A DNA stretch of 15,279 bases from assembly GCA_016209245.1 (NCBI GenBank), contig JACQWN010000150.1:9786-25064 (forward strand). The letters run 5' to 3'. Position numbers and translations under genes: made by a program. The notes beneath the pieces are model-generated. The model had not been told where the DNA came from and did no database searches. It saw only the letters and a program-made list of their open reading frames with translations. Shown here in pieces: positions 7,661 through 13,680 of the stretch (position 1 is its first letter; every line of letters starts with the position of its first letter). The DNA comes from Bacteroidia bacterium (GTDB lineage Bacteria; Bacteroidota; Bacteroidia; Bacteroidales; BM523).

Positions 7661-8470
7661 ATGGAAAAATTATTTTACTTTATTAACACTTTTTCCTCTG
7701 TTATCCGACGGGGTTTCCTCCGCATGTGCGGGGTCAACTTTTTCCTTTTTATTTTTGCCTTCTTGGGTCTTGGGATTTTGAGCTTGGGTCTTGGGTCTTG
7801 CTACGCCCAAGACTGGCTTTGGGCTAAAAGCGCCGGCGGAAGTTCTAATGATTATTGCGAAAGCATCACCACTGATGTAAATAACAATGTCATAGTAACT
7901 GGCAGTTTTTATAGTTCTACCATTACTTTTGGAACTTATACATTAACTAATGCAAGTACTGACAATTCTGATATTTTTATAGTGAAATACGACCTGTCGG
8001 GCAATGTGCTCTGGGCTAAAAGCGCTGGCGGAGGTTCTTCTGATGATGGCAGTAGCATCACTACTGATGCAAATAACAATGTCATAGTAACTGGCTCTTT
8101 TGGAAGTTCCACCATTACTTTTAGCTCTGATACATTAACTAATGCTGGCAATTATGATATTTTTGTTGCAAAGTTATCTTCTGAGGTTGGTATTTCAGAG
8201 TTAGAGGCAGAGGGGGAGAGTGTTTCTCTGTATCCGAATCCTGCCACTAGCCAAATAACTATTGAGATTGCTTCGCCTTTGGCTCACAATGACGCAGTTA
8301 TTTCTATTTACGACATACAAGGGCAGTTGATAGAGATGCTTCGCTTCGCTCAGCATGACAATGATCGTAAAATAGAAATAGACATTAGCAATTTGCCAAA
8401 TGGGCTTTATTATTTGAATATTCATAAAGCAGAAGGCAATGTGGTGAAGAAGGTGGCGGTGATAAAATAA
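7661..8470 (+). CDS. Short SBBP-repeat surface protein with T9SS sorting domain
   Basis: The 269-residue protein contains two copies of a 64-residue beta-propeller-type (SBBP) repeat beginning WAKSAGG (55-61 and 118-124), each with ITTD.NNNVIVTGSF. At DNA level the two repeats (from 7820 and 8012, period 192 bases) are very similar. A type A T9SS sorting domain follows (VSLYPNPATSQITIEI; LPNGLYYLNI; KKVAVIK). Full propellers need more blades than two, so the gene is probably a shortened or contracted member of a larger family. The leader is odd: 21 residues precede MCGVNFFLFIFAF, which could be the true start (ATG at 7724) of a signal peptide ending CYAQ. The signal region is encoded by CTTGGGT heptamers, and EMLRFAQHD (225-233) in the sorting domain is a translated palindromic repeat. 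Confidence 0.85.
   Translation: MEKLFYFINTFSSVIRRGFLRMCGVNFFLFIFAFLGLGILSLGLGSCYAQDWLWAKSAGGSSNDYCESITTDVNNNVIVTGSFYSSTITFGTYTLTNASTDNSDIFIVKYDLSGNVLWAKSAGGGSSDDGSSITTDANNNVIVTGSFGSSTITFSSDTLTNAGNYDIFVAKLSSEVGISELEAEGESVSLYPNPATSQITIEIASPLAHNDAVISIYDIQGQLIEMLRFAQHDNDRKIEIDISNLPNGLYYLNIHKAEGNVVKKVAVIK
7762..7803 (+). repeat. CTTGGGT heptamer repeats within the signal-peptide coding region
   Basis: Six 7-base units can be laid out end to end: three are exact CTTGGGT (7762, 7783, 7790) and the others, CTTGGGA, TTTTGAG and CTTGCTA, are diverged. They encode the hydrophobic LGLGILSLGLG part of the leader. The unit length is not a multiple of three, so a change in copy number would shift the frame. 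Confidence 0.7.
8333..8360 (+). repeat. REP-like palindrome translated in frame
   Basis: The segment includes GCTTCGCTTCGCTCAGCATG; ATGCT at 8336-8340 pairs with AGCAT at 8352-8356. It lies in frame inside the T9SS sorting domain and is read as EMLRFAQHD between strands VISIYDIQGQLI and RKIEIDISNLPNG. The core is related to the REP-like units at 3137 and 5951. Confidence 0.7.
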
Positions 8471-8492
8471 GCGGATTATGGGACGTCTATCT

Positions 8493-8651
8493 TCAATTTA
8501 CTACTAATTTCTGTGAATAAGTCAAATCAGAAGCGATCAACTGACAGTAATAAATACGTGAATTAAGCTCCTGAACCGGTATTGAAATACTATGATATCC
8601 TGCCGGTATATTTTTCCCTTCAATGAAATAGACAATTCGTCCGTATTGCTG
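8493..8651 (-). pseudogene. Remnant of a T9SS sorting-domain tail
   Basis: On the minus strand a frame between TAG (8654-8652) and TGA (8495-8493) encodes about 52 residues, including YGRIVYFIEGKN, IPAGYHSISIPVQELNSR and YYCQLIASDLTYSQKLVVN. This is the second half of a type A sorting domain (a turn, a Gly-rich step, then strands ending in K.VV). No start codon or upstream body remains, so it is the 3' end of a lost gene, pointing toward the tail of the 7661 gene. Confidence 0.7.
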
Positions 8652-8679
8652 CTATTTTATTATTTCCGAGAAATTTATT

Positions 8680-8834
8680 TATACTGAAAGAAAATGAATT
8701 TGCAAAAAAAATATCAACTAATATCGCGAAGCAAATATCCATAAATATCTGATATTAATAGATATTAATAGATATTTGTTGATATTTAGTTTAAAGTTAT
8801 TTTTGCAAACCTGATTTCTTTGGGTATATTTAAC
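8680..8834 (+). repeat. ATATC/GATAT dyad repeat, copy 2 (uninterrupted)
   Basis: The cleanest copy, 155 bases. The left half has four ATATC words at steps of 10, 14 and 10 bases; the right half has four GATAT words at steps of 10. The centre is ATATCTGATAT, and the arms pair over about 40 bases with mismatches. It has two gatattaata units and one gatatttgtt unit, the reverse of copy 1. The flanks (ACTGAAAGAAAATGAATTTG on the left; GGGTATATTTAAC on the right) match copy 1 almost base for base. It sits between the T9SS remnant and phoH. Confidence 0.92.
8775..8805 (+). promoter_or_regulatory. Consensus promoter inside repeat copy 2, facing phoH
   Basis: TTTG at 8775-8778, 19 bases, then TATTTTTG at 8798-8805: the same arrangement as in copy 1. 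The next full-length gene on this strand is phoH at 9072, so the repeat may supply one of its promoters. On the minus strand the neighbouring CAAACCTG no longer fits TAnnTTTG, unlike copy 1. Confidence 0.55.
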
Positions 8835-8868
8835 ATGATGAATTTAGTGTAAATTGAAAATTTTTATA

Positions 8869-8876
8869 TACATTTG
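8869..8876 (+). promoter_or_regulatory. Candidate -7 element before a 20-codon ORF and phoH
   Basis: TACATTTG matches TAnnTTTG and lies 19 bases before ATG at 8895. A TTG at 8854 is too close for a standard -33 box. Confidence 0.3.
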
Positions 8877-8894
8877 TAGTCTAAAGTAGAATTT

Positions 8895-8957
8895 ATGAAC
8901 GAAAACGACGAAAACCTAGTAAGCGAACCACTTGCAGATTACGGAGAATCATTATAG
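8895..8957 (+). other. 20-codon ORF, possible leader of a lost gene
   Basis: ATG at 8895 opens a 20-codon frame ending at TAG 8957; the peptide contains LVSEPLADYGESL. I recall a similar SEPxADYG start in small Bacteroidota proteins, but cannot name the family. It may be the intact first exon-like stub of a decayed gene, a leader peptide for phoH, or chance. The rest of 8958-9071 shows no coding sequence. Confidence 0.25.
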
Positions 8958-9071
8958 ATATTGAATATTCATGTCACTTTTCATATCATCAACAAGTATT
9001 ATTTTATTACGATTAGTTTTCGAGCTTCTTTGCTATCAGAAATTAGCATAATTGCATAATGTACAATTATT

Positions 9072-10028
9072 ATGATTGAAAAGGAAATAACTTTAGATGT
9101 AAATGACCCTGTTCTGTTTTTTGGGGTAAATAATGCAAATTTTGAGCTGCTCGAAAAGTATTTTTCCAGATTGAAGCTGGTTGCAAGGGGAAATATTATC
9201 AAAATTACCGGAGAAGCTTCGGAAATTAGCAAGTTTGAAGAAAAAATAAAGTTGCTTCAGGATTATATAAATAAATACAATTCACTTTCTAAAGATTATT
9301 TTATAAAGTTTTTAGCTGACGATAATGGCAATTTTTTTAACAATGTTCAGGGCGACGAGAGCGTTTTGATATACAATACTAACGGGAAGCCAATCAAACC
9401 AAAGACAAGAAATCAGCACAGGATGGTAAAATGTTATAAAACGCATGATTTGCTCTTTGCTATCGGACCTGCCGGTACGGGAAAAACATATATTGCCATT
9501 GCATTAGCTATCAGGGCGTTGAAGAATAGAGAGATTAACAGGATTTTTTTGAGCAGGCCCGCGGTTGAGGCAGGAGAACGGCTTGGATTTCTTCCCGGCG
9601 ATATGAAGGATAAGCTTGATCCATATCTTCAGCCATTATATGATGCATTAATTGAAATGATTCCCCCTAAAAAACTTGAAAATCTTTTCGAAGACGGTGT
9701 CATCCAGATTGCTCCGCTGGCATTCATGCGCGGCAGAACATTGAACAATGCTTTTGTCATACTCGATGAAGCCCAAAACTCTACCGTCAGCCAGTTGAAA
9801 ATGTTCCTGACAAGGATGGGGGAGAACTGCAAATTCATTGTAACAGGCGATATAACTCAAATTGATTTACCCGACAGAAACCATTCGGGCTTAGTTATAT
9901 CAAGAAGAATATTACAACATATTGAAGGGATTGCCTTCATTGATTTTGATCAAGATGATATAGTGCGTCACAGATTGGTGCGTTATATTGTTGACGCTTA
10001 CCAGAAAGCTGAGAATGAAAAAATATAA
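9072..10028 (+). CDS. phoH: PhoH family ATPase
   Basis: The 318-residue protein is a full-length PhoH/YbeZ-type P-loop ATPase, thought to act in RNA metabolism next to the endonuclease YbeY and related factors in the cytoplasm. A small N-terminal RNA-binding-like (KH-type) region covers about residues 1-100. The Walker A motif GPAGTGKT is at 132-139, followed by the family signature FLSRPAVEAGERLGFLPGD and DPYLQPLYDAL. The Walker B ILDEAQN has Asp232-Glu233, and GDITQIDLP is the sensor-type motif. No ybeY lies in the window, so the gene stands alone between a repeat-rich region and a convergent metal-uptake operon. Its start ATG at 9072 fits the family length. Transcription may begin in the upstream repeat (8775-8805) or at TACATTTG (8869). 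Confidence 0.95.
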   Translation: MIEKEITLDVNDPVLFFGVNNANFELLEKYFSRLKLVARGNIIKITGEASEISKFEEKIKLLQDYINKYNSLSKDYFIKFLADDNGNFFNNVQGDESVLIYNTNGKPIKPKTRNQHRMVKCYKTHDLLFAIGPAGTGKTYIAIALAIRALKNREINRIFLSRPAVEAGERLGFLPGDMKDKLDPYLQPLYDALIEMIPPKKLENLFEDGVIQIAPLAFMRGRTLNNAFVILDEAQNSTVSQLKMFLTRMGENCKFIVTGDITQIDLPDRNHSGLVISRRILQHIEGIAFIDFDQDDIVRHRLVRYIVDAYQKAENEKI

Positions 10029-10096
10029 TCCTAAAAATTCAATGCGAAAAGGCAGTAACCGTTAATAGTAAAATATCATTATTCATAAAAATAATA

Positions 10097-10172
10097 GCTG
10101 AATGGTTAAATGGTTAAATGGTTAAATGGCTGAATGGCTGAATGGCTGAATGGCTGAATGGCTGAATGGTTG
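10097..10172 (+). repeat. Octamer tandem array GYTRAATG
   Basis: Nine complete 8-base units, then a partial one: one GCTGAATG, three GTTAAATG, five GCTGAATG. It is followed by a short GC-richer piece (GCCGACTGCCAACTGC) and further diverged units to about 10210. The unit is not a multiple of three and no frame is open, so it is non-coding. Confidence 0.95.
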
Positions 10173-10219
10173 CCGACTGCCAACTGCTTATTGAATGGTC
10201 AAATGGTTAATCAAAATTT

Positions 10220-10464
10220 AGCAATTCAGCAATTTAGCAATTTAGTTACTATTCACCCATAATGGTTAATTTTCATTATTCCACCGAAGTACGAATTTTT
10301 TACGAACCTACGAAGTACAAATGTGGCACCACTGGCGCCATTCATAATTCGTAAGTTCGTATTTTTTTCGTACTTCGATGGGGTGAATAGTTACGCAATT
10401 TAGCCATATAGCCATAAGCAATTTAACAATTTAGCAATTTAACAATTTAACAATTCAGCAATCA
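10220..10464 (+). repeat. Octamer array AGCAATTT, split by an inserted element
   Basis: Units of the form A(G/A)CAATT(T/C) occupy 10220-10245, resume at 10396-10403 and again, with six units, at 10417-10464, where the array reaches the stop codon of the DUF4198 gene. Removing 10246-10395 restores the eight-base phase exactly. Confidence 0.85.
10246..10395. mobile_element. MITE-like hairpin element, copy A
   Basis: About 150 bases bounded by ACTATTCACCC (10248-10258) and its perfect inverse GGGTGAATAGT (10381-10391). Inside, CCGAAGTACGAATTTTTTAC on the left pairs with TTCGTACTTCGATGG-type sequence on the right over about 45 bases. The middle holds TGGCACCACTGGCGCCA. CAATTTAG stands directly on both sides (10238-10245, 10396-10403) as a possible 8-base target duplication, although it is also the array unit. 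There is no transposase gene; a related copy is at 13520-13680. Confidence 0.75.
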
Positions 10465-11223
10465 TTTAATTTCAAATGTTATAGATGTTGAAAAATCTCT
10501 TTTAAAATTAACCGTTACGAACCAAAGAAATGATTTGGAAATTTTTATTGAAGCAGCGCCATCTTCATCGCTTTTAGCAGTAATATAAAATGGCTCTTCG
10601 TTAGAACAATATCCTGAATAAGCCGCATAAATATAGGTTGATAACGGTTTTCCTTCATAAAGAATTTTTACAGGTAATATGTCGTCAATTTTAATTTCCG
10701 AAGGATTTTTTAACGGGATAATTTCAATTCGTTGATTTATCATTTGGCTGACAGTCTTATTTCCCTTGCCTGCTATTACAATAGCTTTAGCATATTTTTC
10801 AGAGGGAACACAAACCTCTTCTCCAACGACTTTCCGCGCCGCACAAATCAGATAGGTACCTTCCTGTTCAATAGTTATTTCTCCTGCCAGATATCCATTT
10901 TTTTCCTCCTTTTTTTCTTCCCACGTTTTGGAAATTTCCTTTTTCTGTCCATCAGGAGCAATATAATAAAATTCACTTAATGCTTCTTTGGGAATCAAAA
11001 TATTATAATCAGGAAAGTTATGACCGAACATAACCTTTACTACAACTTTCTCTCCAACGGCAGGATAATAATTGTCGGCAATAATCCACAAATCATGTGC
11101 AAAGGAGCTTGTTAAATGAAAAGATATTATTAAAATAATTAATAATATTTTTTTTATAATCCGATGTGCTTTTTGCCGGACAATCAAGCTTTCAAATATT
11201 TTTGCAGTTTTTTTTTCTTCCAT
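10462..11223 (-). CDS. DUF4198 (NikM-like) periplasmic metal-uptake protein
   Basis: The 253-residue protein has a charged N-terminus, a hydrophobic stretch (residues 26-42) and a signal cleavage site after SFA. This exposes His43 in HDLWII, the start of the DUF4198 domain. The rest (KVVVKVMFGHNFP; GTYLICAARKVV; an Ig-like C-terminal part with DILPVKILYEGKPL and SDEDGAASIKI) matches the two-part build of this family, related to the NikM component of nickel and cobalt transport. The mature N-terminal histidine probably helps bind metal. It follows the TonB receptor gene after 142 bases on the same strand, and a nikR remnant lies upstream of that, so a role in nickel (or cobalt) uptake is likely. 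No separate promoter is seen, only a long inverted repeat in the gap. Confidence 0.85.
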   Translation of the reverse strand: MEEKKTAKIFESLIVRQKAHRIIKKILLIILIISFHLTSSFAHDLWIIADNYYPAVGEKVVVKVMFGHNFPDYNILIPKEALSEFYYIAPDGQKKEISKTWEEKKEEKNGYLAGEITIEQEGTYLICAARKVVGEEVCVPSEKYAKAIVIAGKGNKTVSQMINQRIEIIPLKNPSEIKIDDILPVKILYEGKPLSTYIYAAYSGYCSNEEPFYITAKSDEDGAASIKISKSFLWFVTVNFKRDFSTSITFEIK

Positions 11224-11301
11224 AATATTTATTTATTTTATTTAATACCCAATAGTACACTGATTCCTTATGATAATTATGATTGTTTATGATATTAAGT
11301 A

Positions 11302-11367
11302 AGAGATGACGTCTTTTATTTCTATAAGCAGTATGATTCGCATATATAGTAAAAAGATGTCATCTCT
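11302..11367 (-). promoter_or_regulatory. Long inverted repeat between receptor and DUF4198 genes
   Basis: AGAGATGACGTCTTTT (11302-11317) pairs with AAAAGATGTCATCTCT (11352-11367) over 16 bases with one mismatch (G.T), leaving a 34-base loop. TTAAGTA on the left has a further partner TACTTAA after a 9-base bulge on the right. The right arm overlaps the receptor's stop codon. It has no T-run, so it could be an RNA processing site or partial terminator that lowers downstream expression, or a small mobile repeat. Confidence 0.65.
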
Positions 11368-13240
11368 ACTCGTGATTACTTAACAGGAAAGATAATTTAC
11401 CTGTTATTGTTCTGCCAAGCCAATCTTTATCAGGCTCGCCATAATTGGAATTAAAAATATTATCTATTTCAAAAGAAAATTCAAGTCCTTTTGTAATTCC
11501 TTTTATGAGCTTAAAATCCGAAACAGAGTAATCAACGACTTTTTTAGTATTTGCCTCATCTGAAAAACAAGGCGTAAAGTATTTAGTGCTCCAATGGAAA
11601 GACAATTTCCATTTAGGAATTTTATAGCTTATACCCGCATTACCGCTATGTTCAGGGTTGAAAGGAAGCCGTTTGCCGGTTTCAAAATTCTTCGTATCGA
11701 GATATGTATAAGCCAGATTTACATTTACATTTTTAAAAACAAAAGCATTAATATTAAATTCAATACCCTGAATATATGCTTTCTGGCAGTTTTCCCAGAT
11801 TCTGACAGGTACGCCGTCTATTTTTTCATCTGTCTCGTTCTGAACAATAATATCGTTAATATCATTTCTGAAAACAGATATATTACCATGCAAAAAATTT
11901 AAAGTTTGCTCAAAACCGGCGGAATAACCCCACGATTTTTCAGGTTCAAGATTTTCATTTGGCTTATTCCACCAGTTTCCGTGCTTAAAAAATACATATA
12001 GCTGACGTATTGTAGGCGATTTGAATGCTCTCCCGCCTGACAGTCTCAATCTGGTATTATCTCCGATATTCCACATTCCTGATATTTTCGGATTACATTC
12101 GGTGCCGTAAACCGAATGATGGTCAATTCGTCCACCCAAAACAAAATTAAAAGGATGGAGGGTTATTTCATCCTGCAGGTATAAGCTTAACAAATCTGTA
12201 TTTTGATTTATATAACATGTATCTATACCAACATCCATATTTATATCTGTTCCTATATATTCAATTCCCGTTATAGCAACATTTCCTTTTCCAAACGATT
12301 TAGTATATTGTGTTTCCGCTTGCATTAGGCCAAGAGTTCCAAACCGGCGTGTGTAACCGGGAGAAAATAAATCGAAATCTAAATTGTAATAATAACTTTT
12401 AAGTTTAAACGACGACTTTTCGGGTAAGTTTATTTCTAAAGACGGACTTATTCTGTACTTTTTCTCGGTTGCATACTCCCATTTCATGTCATCATAATTC
12501 AAACCAAGATTTAAAGTTCCATTAGGAAATATTTTGTATTGTAATTTAGTAAGCGCATAATGTCCTGTAAAATCATCCTCCGATGCTGAATATCTGCCTC
12601 TTTTGGCATCTTCCCTGTTAAAGTTTGCATAGAATCCTAATTTGCCAATTTGCTGACCATAGCCAATTCCGCCAAAATATGTATCATAAGAACCCGCCCC
12701 GATTGAAGATGTAAATAATGGTTTTTCAGGAATTGACTTTGTAATAATATTCACTATGCCGCCCATAGCGTCACTGCCATACAAAGCAGAGGCAGGGCCT
12801 TTTACAATTTCTATTCTTTCTATCATTTCAACAGGTAACTGGTTTACGCTGATGCCATACTCTCCCATTCCGCCTCCAAGAACTCTTTCACCGTTTATCA
12901 AGACAAGTGAATAACCTTTATCAAAACCTAACCCCGCTAATGATGATTGATATGACGATGAACCGGGTATGTTTTCATCCCTTATATAAATTCCCGGCAC
13001 CGATGATAGAAGGTCAGATATGTTCTTTGCATTGGTTTCTTTTATCTCCTGCTTTGTAATTAATACGGTTTGAACAGGTACTTTTGCAAGCATCCGCGGT
13101 GTTTTTGTCGCTGTCACTACTACCTCATCCAGCTTGTATGAAAGCTTTACTTCATCTGTTTTTTCTTCCTGAGCCAGGCTCGCTTGTATTAAGCAAAATA
13201 AAAAAATTTTAAGCAGATAAATATTTTTCAACATAACCAT
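11366..13240 (-). CDS. TonB-dependent outer-membrane receptor, probably for nickel
   Basis: A 624-residue receptor that takes up a bound substrate through the outer membrane using TonB energy. It has a signal peptide cut after SLA (residue 23), a plug domain starting at VVVTATKTP and including LSSVPGIYIR, LVLINGERV and IERIEIVKGPASALYGSDAMGGIVNIIT, then a beta-barrel of alternating aromatic strands ending in ITGKLSFLL. It has no N-terminal carboxypeptidase-like domain, so it is the simple metal or cofactor type rather than SusC. Its length is close to BtuB, so cobalamin is an alternative substrate, but no cobalamin riboswitch is evident. The nikR fragment upstream and the DUF4198 gene downstream favour nickel. 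Start choice lies between M1 and M3 (13240 or 13234). A dyad lies just upstream. Confidence 0.92.
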   Translation of the reverse strand: MVMLKNIYLLKIFLFCLIQASLAQEEKTDEVKLSYKLDEVVVTATKTPRMLAKVPVQTVLITKQEIKETNAKNISDLLSSVPGIYIRDENIPGSSSYQSSLAGLGFDKGYSLVLINGERVLGGGMGEYGISVNQLPVEMIERIEIVKGPASALYGSDAMGGIVNIITKSIPEKPLFTSSIGAGSYDTYFGGIGYGQQIGKLGFYANFNREDAKRGRYSASEDDFTGHYALTKLQYKIFPNGTLNLGLNYDDMKWEYATEKKYRISPSLEINLPEKSSFKLKSYYYNLDFDLFSPGYTRRFGTLGLMQAETQYTKSFGKGNVAITGIEYIGTDINMDVGIDTCYINQNTDLLSLYLQDEITLHPFNFVLGGRIDHHSVYGTECNPKISGMWNIGDNTRLRLSGGRAFKSPTIRQLYVFFKHGNWWNKPNENLEPEKSWGYSAGFEQTLNFLHGNISVFRNDINDIIVQNETDEKIDGVPVRIWENCQKAYIQGIEFNINAFVFKNVNVNLAYTYLDTKNFETGKRLPFNPEHSGNAGISYKIPKWKLSFHWSTKYFTPCFSDEANTKKVVDYSVSDFKLIKGITKGLEFSFEIDNIFNSNYGEPDKDWLGRTITGKLSFLLSNHE

Positions 13241-13252
13241 AGATTAAACACG

Positions 13253-13294
13253 TAAAATGTTTATATCTTGCAAGGGCAAGATGTTAGCATTTTA
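13253..13294. promoter_or_regulatory. Dyad / leader hairpin before the TonB receptor gene
   Basis: TAAAATG, 5 bases, ATCTTGC, AAGG, GCAAGAT, 5 bases, CATTTTA: both 7-base segments pair perfectly and the 5-base gap contains two more pairs. It starts 12 bases upstream of the receptor start codon. With the TATTTTTG element at 13335-13328 as promoter it would lie in the 5' leader as an RNA hairpin; it could also be an operator. There is no T-run, so it is not a standard terminator. Confidence 0.7.
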
Positions 13295-13311
13295 TTATTA
13301 GTGTTACTATT

Positions 13312-13431
13312 TTATAAAATGATGACACAAAAATATTGACAGAAAAAGGGGAACCCGTGTCTTTTAACTAATTTATCGAGATTCACCAGAATATCTTCTT
13401 CAAGCGAAACTCCAAAACGTCGTATTTTCAT
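13312..13431 (-). pseudogene. nikR: Truncated nikR, DNA-binding N-terminus only
   Basis: A 39-codon frame starts at ATG 13431. Residues 1-28 (MKIRRFGVSLEEDILVNLDK, then LVKRHGFP) read as the ribbon-helix-helix start of the nickel-responsive regulator NikR: the DNA-contacting strand, helix A and the RHGFP turn. The expected NRSEAIRDLI-type second helix and the whole metal-binding ACT-like domain (about 100 residues) are absent. The frame instead runs through FFCQYFCVIIL to TAA. None of the frames downstream restores NikR sequence, so a deletion is likely, joining the nikR start to the receptor's upstream region. With half of the ribbon-helix-helix missing it should not bind DNA normally. It identifies the neighbouring receptor and DUF4198 genes as a former NikR-controlled nickel locus. 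Confidence 0.8.
13328..13335 (-). promoter_or_regulatory. Candidate -7 element for the TonB receptor
   Basis: CAAAAATA reads TATTTTTG on the minus strand, a TAnnTTTG match, 88 bases from the receptor start and inside the 3' part of the nikR remnant. No -33 TTTG is seen at the usual distance. Confidence 0.4.
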
Positions 13432-13456
13432 AATTAATATTTTTTTAATTTTGTTA

Positions 13457-13464
13457 CAAATATA
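13457..13464 (-). promoter_or_regulatory. Candidate -7 element for the nikR remnant
   Basis: CAAATATA reads TATATTTG on the minus strand, 26 bases from ATG 13431, a normal spacing for a short leader. It could still drive the whole locus. Confidence 0.45.
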
Positions 13465-13519
13465 AAAAATTTAATTTAAAATTATAAGTTACTGTTTAGG
13501 TCATTATTATTTCATATGG

Positions 13520-13680
13520 ATTATCCCAATGAAGTACGAATTTGTTACGACCGCGTGTCGCCATAGCTTTAGCGGTGGAACAACCTACGAATTACGAATA
13601 TACGAATTACGAATCAACCCACAGGCGAATTTTTTCGTAATTCGTAAGTTCGTATTTCGTTCGTACTTCGGTGGGGTAAT
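13520..13680. mobile_element. MITE-like hairpin element, copy B
   Basis: Same family as 10246-10395. The left arm ATTATCCCAATGAAGTACGA and the right arm TCGTACTTCGGTGGGGTAAT are inverted copies; inner blocks (ACCTACGAATTACGA on the left, TTCGTAATTCGTAAGTTCGT on the right) pair as well. A GC-rich insertion at 13550-13576 (ACCGC ... GCGGT, paired ends) is absent from copy A, and the inner block is partly duplicated. It has no coding capacity of its own and lies between the nikR remnant and the third ATATC repeat. Confidence 0.75.

Noticed and set aside
10097..10172. Regular repeats resembling a CRISPR array
   Set aside because: Units are 8 bases and directly adjacent, with no unique spacers and no cas genes; it is a simple tandem repeat.
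11326..11336. GTATGA near the 11302-11367 inverted repeat as a NikR operator half-site
   Set aside because: The required TCATAC partner at 16 bases is missing; a single hexamer is expected by chance.
13241..13500. Cobalamin riboswitch before the TonB receptor
   Set aside because: The leader is too short and is filled by the nikR remnant and a simple dyad; no cobalamin-box-like sequence was found.
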